DNA from: Streptomyces echinatus | GTDB taxonomy: Bacteria; Actinomycetota; Actinomycetes; Streptomycetales; Streptomycetaceae | DNA: 64,000 bases | Reading direction: 5' to 3' | Assembly (NCBI RefSeq): GCF_014203595.1 | Contig: NZ_JACHJK010000002.1 | Coordinates: 186,001-250,000, forward strand | In this document: positions 58,607 to 64,000 of the stretch, one piece after another | How the letters are laid out: the number at the start of each line of letters is the position of its first letter | Numbering within the stretch: position 1 is the stretch's first letter | Position numbers and translations under genes: made by a program | The notes under the pieces: model-generated | What the model was told of the DNA's origin: nothing | Database searches by the model: none | What the model saw: only the letters and a program-made list of their open reading frames with translations

Positions 58607-59009
58607 GGAGAAGCTGGTGGGGATCGTGCTGGTGTCGCACAGCGCGGAGGTGGCCGCCTCGGTCGCCGAGCTGGCCAAGGGCCTGGCGGGCGGGGCGACC
58701 GCGGTACCGGTGGCCCCGGCGGGCGGCACCGAGGGCGGCACGCTCGGCACCAGCGCCGAGCTGATCTCGGCCGCGGCGGCGTCGGTGGACCGGGGGGCGG
58801 GGGTGGCGGTGCTCACCGACCTGGGCAGCGCCGTGCTCACGGTGAAGGCGCTGCTCGCCGAGGGGGACGAACTGCCGGACGGCACCCGTCTGGTGGACGC
58901 GCCGTTCCTCGAGGGCGCGGTGGCCGCGGTGGTCACGGCCGCCGCGGGTGCCGACCTGGACGCGGTCGAGGCCGCGGCGACGGAAGCCTACGGCTACCGG
59001 AAGGTGTGA
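58599..59009 (+). CDS. dhaM: PTS phosphotransfer subunit DhaM (EIIA-like)
   Basis: A protein of 136 residues from GTG 58599. Mannose-type EIIA fold with the phosphorylated His in VLVSHSAEVAASV, followed by GGTEGGTLGTSAELI and VLTDLGSAVLTVKALL. Unlike the E. coli protein it has only the EIIA domain, so phosphate must come from the general EI and HPr encoded elsewhere. An inverted repeat straddles the stop codon. Confidence 0.94.
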   Translation: MSEEKLVGIVLVSHSAEVAASVAELAKGLAGGATAVPVAPAGGTEGGTLGTSAELISAAAASVDRGAGVAVLTDLGSAVLTVKALLAEGDELPDGTRLVDAPFLEGAVAAVVTAAAGADLDAVEAAATEAYGYRKV

Positions 59010-59077
59010 CGCTTCCGGAGATCCGGCACCGGGAGGGGACAGGGCGGGTGGCGGGAACCGGTGACAGCCGGTGCCGG
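58997..59077. terminator. Hairpins between convergent dhaM and GH75-like genes
   Basis: CCGGAAG (58997-59003) pairs with CTTCCGG (59012-59018) across the dhaM stop. A second perfect 10-base repeat, CCGGCACCGG (59023-59032) with CCGGTGCCGG (59068-59077), follows. Either or both may end transcription from both sides. No U-tract is present. Confidence 0.5.
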
Positions 59078-59124
59078 TGCCCATGTGGCGGTCTTGGTGA
59101 GGCGGCGGGGGTTACGGGTGGGGG

Positions 59125-59910
59125 TCACCTCTTCCGGATGAAGAGTCTGGCCAGCCGTTCCCCCTCCGCCTCCGCCGCCGCCCGGTCCTGGATGGGGCGG
59201 ACATGGGAGTCCCGGAAAACGATGTAGGTCACGCCGGAGGGCACCCCGCCGTCGAGCGGGTCGGGCCGGATGCCGAGGCGGCGGGCGGTGTCGTACGAGG
59301 CCTCGCCGATGATGTCGCGGGGGCCGGTGTCGCCGACGACCGCGTACTGCACCTTGTCGTGGTAGACGACGGCCGCCACCGAGCCCCCGCGTACGCCGGA
59401 CGACAGGAAGTTCCAGCGGCGGCTGGGGGCCGGCACCACGACGTAGGGCAGCCTTTCGGCGCTCAGGTGGCGGCCGTCGGACTGCTGGAACGCGGTGGTG
59501 TCGGCGAAGACCGGGTCGGTGCGGCGGTTGCAGCGGGCGGAGGGCCGGCCGTCGCAGTCGATGTCCAGATCGGCCTTCCAGAAGACGGCGTCGCGGGTGC
59601 CGCAGACGCGGACGGTCGCCCGGCTGTCCGCGTCGGTGCGGTACCGGCCCCGGGACACCTGGCTGCACGCGCCGGCCCTGGCGAGCAGGTCGGCGGCGGT
59701 GACCGCGCCTTCTTCACGGGTCACGGGCCGTACGGGCGGCGGCACGGCGGTGGCCGGGGCGGGCACGGCGGTGGCCGGGGCAGGCACGGCGGTGGCCGGG
59801 GCAGGCACGGCGGTGGCCGGGGCAGGCACGGCGGTGGCCGGGGCGGGCACGGCCGCCGGGGCGACCAGGGCGGCGCCGGCCGCGGCCAGCGTCAGCGCGG
59901 GGACACGCAC
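59125..59910 (-). CDS. Secreted GH75-like chitosanase with N-terminal heptapeptide repeats
   Basis: A protein of 261 residues from GTG 59910 with GGAGGG 8 bases upstream. A short Sec signal (VRVPALTLAAAGAALVAPAA) runs into five PAPATAV heptapeptides, presumably a wall-spanning or flexible linker. The catalytic part (residues 70-255) matches my memory of bacterial GH75: CSQVSRGRYRTDA, VFWKADLDIDCDGRPSA, PYVVVPAPSRRWNF, YAVVGDTGPRDIIGEASY and PSGVTYIVFRDS. GH75 enzymes cut chitosan. It is convergent with dhaM. The family call rests on the WKADLDIDCDG and VGDTGP...IGEASY motifs. Confidence 0.75.
   Translation of the reverse strand: MRVPALTLAAAGAALVAPAAVPAPATAVPAPATAVPAPATAVPAPATAVPAPATAVPPPVRPVTREEGAVTAADLLARAGACSQVSRGRYRTDADSRATVRVCGTRDAVFWKADLDIDCDGRPSARCNRRTDPVFADTTAFQQSDGRHLSAERLPYVVVPAPSRRWNFLSSGVRGGSVAAVVYHDKVQYAVVGDTGPRDIIGEASYDTARRLGIRPDPLDGGVPSGVTYIVFRDSHVRPIQDRAAAEAEGERLARLFIRKR
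59741..59845 (-). repeat. 21-base tandem repeat, five units, coding PAPATAV
   Basis: Five nearly identical 21-base units (GGCACGGCGGTGGCCGGGGC plus A or G on the + strand) encode heptapeptides in the GH75-like gene just after the signal peptide. A degenerate sixth unit follows at 59846. Near identity suggests recent expansion and probable length variation between strains. Confidence 0.85.
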
Positions 59911-59998
59911 GATGAGGGACCCTCCGCTGGGGACAAAAGGGACAATGCAGGACACTGTGCTGCCGGATGGGGCATTCGGCCACGGCTGCCACCGCTAA

Positions 59999-60071
59999 GG
60001 GGCCGGATGGAGCAGCCCTTGACACCCCATGAGGGGAGGCGGGGCCGGATGGAGCACGCCCCCGACACCCC
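59999..60071. repeat. Direct repeat upstream of the GH75-like gene
   Basis: GGGGCCGGATGGAGCA occurs at 59999-60014 and 60041-60056. Each copy is followed by GACACCCC (60021-60028 and 60064-60071), giving two units about 42 bases apart. A weaker first copy (CCGGATGGGGCA) is at about 59963. The region 59911-60376 has no supported gene. The repeats could be stacked activator or repressor sites for the GH75-like gene. Confidence 0.4.
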
Positions 60072-60326
60072 GTCAGGCGAAAGCGGGCGGAGGTGGTTCA
60101 CGGGGCGGCGACGGGAACAACAGGGGCCGGGGATCCGGAACGTGCACCGGACCGGACCCCCGGGCCACCCGTGCCGGCGCGGGATCGGCGACGACAGCGT
60201 GTCCGCGCCTCAGGCATGAACTCCCGTTCCCTACAGGGCAGTTCAGCCGCGGAGAGCCAGCATACGTAACGCCCGGGACCGGTCATCAACGCGGCCCCCT
60301 TGCTGTGGCCGTGCCGGCCGGGCCAT

Positions 60327-60342
60327 ATTGGTCCGGACCTTT
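60327..60342. promoter_or_regulatory. DasR-site-like palindrome GGTC-CG-GACC
   Basis: ATTGGTCCGGACCTTT keeps the GGTCnnGACC core of the Streptomyces DasR dre consensus (ACTGGTCTAGACCACT) with 11 of 16 positions matching. It lies 35 bases upstream of the FN3 lipoprotein start and about 420 bases upstream of the chitosanase-like gene. DasR controls aminosugar and chitin genes, so the position is suggestive but the match is moderate. Confidence 0.35.
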
Positions 60343-60376
60343 ACGTGATGCCGAGGCCGTCCGGGAGGGCAGTGCC

Positions 60377-61348
60377 GTGCGACGCGTTCCCCCTCCGCTC
60401 GTCCTGGCCTGCGGGGCGCTGCTGCTGGTCGTGTCCTGCGGCTGGAGCCGGGCCGACGACGGCGAGGGCCGCATGCCGGGCGCACCGGCCGGGGTCACCG
60501 CCGCGGCGGGCAGCGCCACGAGCGTGCACGTGATGTGGAACGCGGCGCCCGACGGCTCCGGCGTCCGCTCCTACGAGGTCTACCGCGGCACCACGAAGGT
60601 GGCCGAAGTAGCGGGTGCGCAGCACATGGTGGACGTCACCAGGCTCAGGCCGTCCACCAGGTATGCGTTCACCGTGCGGGCCCGGGACACCATGGGCCGG
60701 CTCGGACCGCCCAGTCAGGCGGTGCAGGCGCGCACGCCGCCCGTGACGGCGGCCGACCGCTCGGCTCCGACCCGGCCGGGGCGGACCACCGGGCGGGTCG
60801 TGGGCAGCCGCGCGGTCCAGCTGTCCTGGGGCGCGTCCCGGGACGACCGGGGCGTGGTGTCGTACGACGTGTACCAGGGCGGAGCGAAGATCCACAGCGT
60901 CGGCGGGAACCAGACCGCCACCGTCGTCACCGGGTTGCGCCCCGGCGGCCGCTACGTCTTCACCGTGCGGGCCCGGGACGCCGCCGACAACCTGTCCCCC
61001 GCCGGCGCTCCGGTCCGGCTCACCACGCCGGGCAGCGACGACGGCCGGAACACGGCGCCCACCGGCTTCACCGCCGCCACCCGCCTTTCCGGCGGCGCCT
61101 ACTACATCGACCTCGCCTGGGACCCGCCACCGGCGGACGGTGTGATCACCGAGTACCAGATCCAGCTGGACGGCACCACGGCCACCTCGCTCGTCTGGGG
61201 CGGCACGCCGCCGCGCGGCCGGGCCCACCACAGCTTCTACGCGGGCGCCTCGGCCGGGGAGCGGCACCGGGTACGGCTACGGGCGCGGCTGCCCGACGGC
61301 ACCTGGGGCGGCTACTCGGCCGAGCGGACGGTGACCACGGGCGGCTGA
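60377..61348 (+). CDS. Lipoprotein with three fibronectin type III domains
   Basis: A protein of 323 residues from GTG 60377 with GGGAGGG 7 bases upstream. Lipoprotein signal with a lipobox ending LLVVSC (Cys21). Three FN3 domains follow at about residues 35-120 (VTAAAGSATSVHVMWNAAPDG, YEVYRGTTKVAEV, YAFTVRARDTMG), 130-215 (VQLSWGASRDDRGVVSYDVYQ, YVFTVRARDAADN) and 225-323 (IDLAWDPPPADGVITEYQIQL). There is no catalytic domain, so it is probably a surface carbohydrate- or protein-binding lipoprotein. It could be the non-catalytic partner of the nearby GH75-like enzyme. A hairpin terminator follows. Confidence 0.85.
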   Translation: MRRVPPPLVLACGALLLVVSCGWSRADDGEGRMPGAPAGVTAAAGSATSVHVMWNAAPDGSGVRSYEVYRGTTKVAEVAGAQHMVDVTRLRPSTRYAFTVRARDTMGRLGPPSQAVQARTPPVTAADRSAPTRPGRTTGRVVGSRAVQLSWGASRDDRGVVSYDVYQGGAKIHSVGGNQTATVVTGLRPGGRYVFTVRARDAADNLSPAGAPVRLTTPGSDDGRNTAPTGFTAATRLSGGAYYIDLAWDPPPADGVITEYQIQLDGTTATSLVWGGTPPRGRAHHSFYAGASAGERHRVRLRARLPDGTWGGYSAERTVTTGG

Positions 61349-61377
61349 CGGCGGCACCGTTCCACCGCGGGCCCGCC

Positions 61378-61404
61378 GGCGGTCCCCGGCACCGGCGGAC
61401 CGCC
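61378..61404 (+). terminator. Hairpin terminator after the FN3 lipoprotein gene
   Basis: GGCGGTCC pairs perfectly with GGACCGCC around an 11-base loop that itself contains CCGG pairs. It starts 29 bases after the stop codon. Confidence 0.6.
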
Positions 61405-61648
61405 CGCAGAACCCCCCGGCCGAGGACCGGGCAGCCACCGCGTACCGACGGAGCGACAGCAGCCCCCTGCCGGCGGGCCGTCGGCGGACGCCCTGCACCG
61501 GACGCGGGAACCCGTCACCTGACCGGGTCCCTCCCGCGTGCGCCCGTGCCCGGCGGGGCGTTGGCTGCGTTTGAGGCAGCACGGGCGTTTCCCGACCCTC
61601 GGCGGCGCATGGGACGTACCGCCAACCGTGCCGCCGGAGGGCCAGCCC

Positions 61649-62224
61649 ATGCACAACTCGCGACTCCTGCTCCGCTCCGGCCTGACCCTGGCAGCCGCCG
61701 CCGCGCTCCCGGCCGCGCTCGCCGGGCCGTCCGCCGCGGCCTCGGGCATCTCCGTCAGCACCACCGGCACCACGGTCTCGGTGGTCACCAGCGCGTGCAC
61801 CCAGATCAACGGCAGCTGGGGAACCGCGGCCCTGCTCACCAGCAGCCAGGCGAACTTCTCCCAGGGCCGGCAGACGCCCCTGGCCGGCACGTCCGTGAGC
61901 CAGTCCGCGGCCTGGACGGGGGTGAGCCCCGGGACGTACACCGTGGTCGTGGTCTGCTCCAGCGGCAGCACCGCGGGCAGCCAGTCGGTGGTCGTCTCCG
62001 CGTCCAGCAGACCGACGATCGCGACGACGTCCAGGGCCAGCGCGGCTCCCGCGACGACGACCGGGGCCGGCGCGGCTCCGTCCCGGGGCGTGATGGGCGG
62101 TCTCGGCGGCGCCGCCCGCGACTACGGCCCCCTGACCCTGGGCGTCGGCGCGGCCCTGGTCGGCGCCGGGGTCGTGGCCACGGGCTGGGTCCTGCGCCGC
62201 CGCTCGAAGCCGTACCGGCTCTGA
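61649..62224 (+). CDS. Exported, C-terminally membrane-anchored protein of unknown function
   Basis: A protein of 191 residues from ATG 61649 with CCGGAGG upstream. Sec signal peptide (LLRSGLTLAAAAALPAALAG), an extracytoplasmic beta-rich domain (GISVSTTGTTVSVVTSAC, AAWTGVSPGTYTVVVVC) with two Cys that may form a disulfide, an Ala/Thr/Ser linker, then one membrane segment (LGVGAALVGAGVVATGWVL) and a basic tail RRRSKPYRL. The layout is like sortase substrates but there is no LPxTG. I recognise the general type from Streptomyces genomes but not a named family. Confidence 0.75.
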   Translation: MHNSRLLLRSGLTLAAAAALPAALAGPSAAASGISVSTTGTTVSVVTSACTQINGSWGTAALLTSSQANFSQGRQTPLAGTSVSQSAAWTGVSPGTYTVVVVCSSGSTAGSQSVVVSASSRPTIATTSRASAAPATTTGAGAAPSRGVMGGLGGAARDYGPLTLGVGAALVGAGVVATGWVLRRRSKPYRL

Positions 62225-62236
62225 GCGTCCGTAGCG

Positions 62237-62286
62237 GTTCAGGGGCGGACCACCACCGGCAGTTCAGTGGCGGACCACCACCGGCA
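62237..62286. repeat. 25-base tandem duplication
   Basis: Two adjacent 25-base units (GTTCAG-G/T-GGCGGACCACCACC plus GGCA) with a single mismatch lie 12 bases after the preceding stop codon. It is a recent slippage product or a tandem binding site; a further partial copy is not seen. Confidence 0.6.
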
Positions 62287-62390
62287 CCGGAGCGGACGTA
62301 CGGCCCCCGAAGGGGGAGGTACCGGCTCCGGTGCCTGCGCGCCGATGCCGATGCCGAGGCGGCGTAGGGCTCCTGCGCCTGCGTACCGGA

Positions 62391-62966
62391 TCAGCGCGCG
62401 TCGTCCGCTCCGCTCCCGTTCCCGTCCGCCCCGGGCAGTTCGCCGAACTCCGTCAGGGCGTGGGTCAGCCACTGGGTCCAGAAGGTCTCCAGGTCGATCC
62501 CCGCCCGCAGGACCAGGTGACGCAAGCGGTCCTGCGGGGCGTCCCGGTCCGGCGGGAAGTCCCGCTCCTCGATCTCCCGGTACTTCGCCAGCTGCCGCCG
62601 GTGCAGCTCCAGATGACGGCTCAGGTCGGACTCCAGGCCCTCCGTGCCGACCACGGCCGCCGCGCGCAGCCGCAGCAGGAGCGGGTCCCGCATGGTCTTC
62701 GGGTCCTGCGCGGCGGCGGTCCAGCGGGCCAGTTCGGCGCGGCCCGCGGGCAGGACCTCGTAGCTCTTCTTCTGCCCACGGGCCGGCTGCTCGGCCGGCA
62801 GCGTGCGGATGAAGCCCTCGGCCTCCAGTTTCCCCAGCTCGCGATAGATCTGCTGGTGCGTCGCGGACCAGAAGTAGCCGATCGACTTGTCGAACCGGCG
62901 GGTCAGCTCCAGTCCCGACGACGGCTTTTCCAGCAGGGCGGTGAGAATCGCGTGCGGGAGTGACAT
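62391..62966 (-). CDS. PadR-family transcriptional regulator
   Basis: A protein of 191 residues. The N-terminal winged helix (MSLPHAILTALLEKPSSGLEL, FWSATHQQIYRELGKLEAEGF, KKSYEVLPAGRAELARW) is the PadR signature. The C-terminal helical domain (LESDLSRHLELHRRQLAKYR, FWTQWLTHALTEF) is the Vir_act_alpha_C-type dimerisation part. It is 46 bases upstream of the 3' end of a dienoyl-CoA-reductase gene on the same strand, so it is downstream of it in transcription. Regulation of that gene is possible. PadR proteins usually respond to phenolics or lipophilic ligands. Confidence 0.9.
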   Translation of the reverse strand: MSLPHAILTALLEKPSSGLELTRRFDKSIGYFWSATHQQIYRELGKLEAEGFIRTLPAEQPARGQKKSYEVLPAGRAELARWTAAAQDPKTMRDPLLLRLRAAAVVGTEGLESDLSRHLELHRRQLAKYREIEERDFPPDRDAPQDRLRHLVLRAGIDLETFWTQWLTHALTEFGELPGADGNGSGADDAR

Positions 62967-63012
62967 GGGCTCATCCTAGGGAGGGGCTCGTCCCGGGGAC
63001 GGGCCCCGGCCG

Positions 63013-64000
63013 TCACAGCGCCGCCGCCAGCTCCGTACCCTGCTTGATCGCCCGCTTGGCGTCCAGCTCGGCCGCGACGTCCGCGCCGCCGATCAGGTGC
63101 GTGCTGCGTCCGGCGGCGACCAGCTCCTCGTACAGGTCGCGGCGCGGCTCCTGGCCGGTGCAGAGCACCACCGTGTCGACCTCCAGGACGGTGCTCTCCT
63201 CGCCCACGGTGATGTGCAGGCCGGCGTCGTCGATCCGGTCGTAGCGCACGCCCGGCACCATGGTCACGCCCCGGTGCTTCAGCTCGGTGCGGTGGATCCA
63301 GCCGGTGGTCTTGCCGAGTCCGGCGCCGACCTTGGTGGACTTGCGCTGGAGCAGGTGGACCTGACGCGGCGGCGCCGGCCGCTCGGGGGCCGCGAGGCCG
63401 CCGGGCGCCTGGTAGGCCGTGTCGACGCCCCAGTGGCGGAAGTACGTCTCCGGGTCCTCGCTCGCCTTGTCGCCGCCGTCGGTGAGGTACTCGGCGACGT
63501 CGAAGCCGATGCCGCCGGCGCCGAGGATCGCGACGCGGTCGCCGACGCGGGCGCCGTCGCGCAGCACGTCGAGGTAGCCGACGACGCGGGGGTGGTCGAC
63601 GCCGGGGATGTCCGGGGTGCGCGGGGTGACGCCGGTGGCGACGACGACCTCGTCGAAGTCGGCCAGGTCGCCGGCCTCCACCCAGGTGTCGAGGCGGACG
63701 TCGACGCCGTGGGCGTCGAGCTGGTGGCGGAAGTAGCGCAGGGTCTCGTCGAACTCCTGCTTGCCGGGCACCTTGCGGGCGACGTTGAGCTGGCCGCCGA
63801 TCTCGCTCGCCGCGTCGAACAGCGTGACGTCGTGGCCGCGTTCGGCGGCGCTCACCGCACAGGCCAGACCGGCCGGTCCGGCGCCCACGACGGCGACGCG
63901 CTTCTTCAGCCGCGTCGGGGACAGCACCAGTTCCGTCTCGTGGCAGGCGCGCGGGTTGACCAGGCAGGAGGTGATCTGGAGGTTGAACGTGTGGTCGAGG
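63013..64000 (-). CDS. fadH: 2,4-dienoyl-CoA reductase (FadH-like), C-terminal part (5' end outside window)
   Basis: About 329 residues are visible and the frame continues through the right edge. The part seen contains the end of the 4Fe-4S region (SCLVNPRAC), the FAD-binding domain (VAVVGAGPAGLACAVSAAERGHDV, FDAASEIGGQL) and the NADPH-binding domain (VAILGAGGIGFDVAEYL, GKTTGWIHRTELKHRGV, VLCTGQEPRRDLYEEL). The barrel domain with FMN lies outside. It should reduce 2,4-dienoyl-CoA during unsaturated fatty-acid beta-oxidation. The order Fe-S, FAD, NADPH fits FadH; related trimethylamine-dehydrogenase-like enoate reductases cannot be excluded without the N-terminal half. Confidence 0.85.
   Translation of the reverse strand, partial: LDHTFNLQITSCLVNPRACHETELVLSPTRLKKRVAVVGAGPAGLACAVSAAERGHDVTLFDAASEIGGQLNVARKVPGKQEFDETLRYFRHQLDAHGVDVRLDTWVEAGDLADFDEVVVATGVTPRTPDIPGVDHPRVVGYLDVLRDGARVGDRVAILGAGGIGFDVAEYLTDGGDKASEDPETYFRHWGVDTAYQAPGGLAAPERPAPPRQVHLLQRKSTKVGAGLGKTTGWIHRTELKHRGVTMVPGVRYDRIDDAGLHITVGEESTVLEVDTVVLCTGQEPRRDLYEELVAAGRSTHLIGGADVAAELDAKRAIKQGTELAAAL

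Noticed and set aside
60535..62367. Long Arg/Gly/Ala-rich plus-strand open frame overlapping the FN3 and exported-protein genes
   Set aside because: It is a frame-shifted shadow of genuine FN3 coding sequence and runs through a terminator hairpin and an intergenic region.
1..64000. tRNA, rRNA, intact insertion sequence or prophage
   Set aside because: No tRNA-like cloverleaf, rRNA block, intact transposase, integrase or phage structural gene could be recognised.

Overview
The window looks like a chromosome segment of a Streptomyces or a close relative. Evidence seen directly: very high GC with G/C at most third codon positions, frequent GTG starts, dense operons joined by 4-base stop/start overlaps, and near absence of TTA codons. 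Evidence from known families: DUF3040, ANTAR/STAS regulators, MmyB-type XRE regulators, PL7, GH3, GH20 and GH75 enzymes, and a PTS-linked dihydroxyacetone kinase. The content is accessory, as expected of a chromosome arm. I see no rRNA, tRNA, CRISPR array, intact transposase or prophage.

Layout. 0-6 kb: the end of a LuxR-type response regulator facing a DesK/NarL-type sensor kinase, an MMPL exporter, a small PASTA-like protein with a TTA codon, a Tat-exported alpha/beta hydrolase and a DUF3455 secreted protein. 6.3-17.3 kb: a sugar-acid uptake and catabolism locus. It holds a secreted PL7 alginate lyase, an enolase-superfamily enzyme, two D-2-hydroxyacid dehydrogenases, an unrecognised 413-residue protein, two ABC permeases (one with a TTA codon), a binding lipoprotein, and a divergent sugar isomerase and LacI repressor with LacI-type operators between them. 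17.3-26.6 kb: a TetR repressor divergent from a glycoside-degradation operon (GH3, MFS, GH3, 28-codon linker ORF, SGNH esterase, GH20). It has a near-consensus promoter carrying two palindromes.

26.6-36.9 kb is a rearranged zone. Two very similar MmyB-type regulators lie in inverted orientation and share a 36-base upstream box. They bracket redox genes (SDR, SnoaL-like, LLM flavin enzyme) and a multiply broken MDR gene. Fragments of an antiporter, TniQ-like proteins and a histidine kinase lie nearby. 36.9-42.3 kb: acyl-CoA dehydrogenase, a Cys-rich four-helix protein, DUF6479, an RpiB-like isomerase, and STAS/ANTAR/GAF regulators.

42.3-53.7 kb is the most striking region: ten co-directional genes, nine of them joined by overlapping codons. 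Together they encode a nucleotide-heptose pathway (GmhA, fused HldE, GmhB) without HldD, five glycosyltransferases, a carbamoyltransferase and a UDP-glucuronate-decarboxylase-like enzyme. This predicts a carbamoylated heptose-containing surface glycan or glycoconjugate in a Gram-positive. The terminal GT9 gene has an N-terminal array of 14 exact-length decapeptide repeats, and the adjacent GmhA has a long repetitive C-terminal tail. 54-64 kb: hemerythrin, DUF3040, a 39-residue membrane protein, a third MmyB-type regulator, dhaKLM, a GH75-like chitosanase with heptapeptide repeats, an FN3 lipoprotein, an exported membrane-anchored protein, a PadR regulator and a truncated 2,4-dienoyl-CoA reductase at the right edge.
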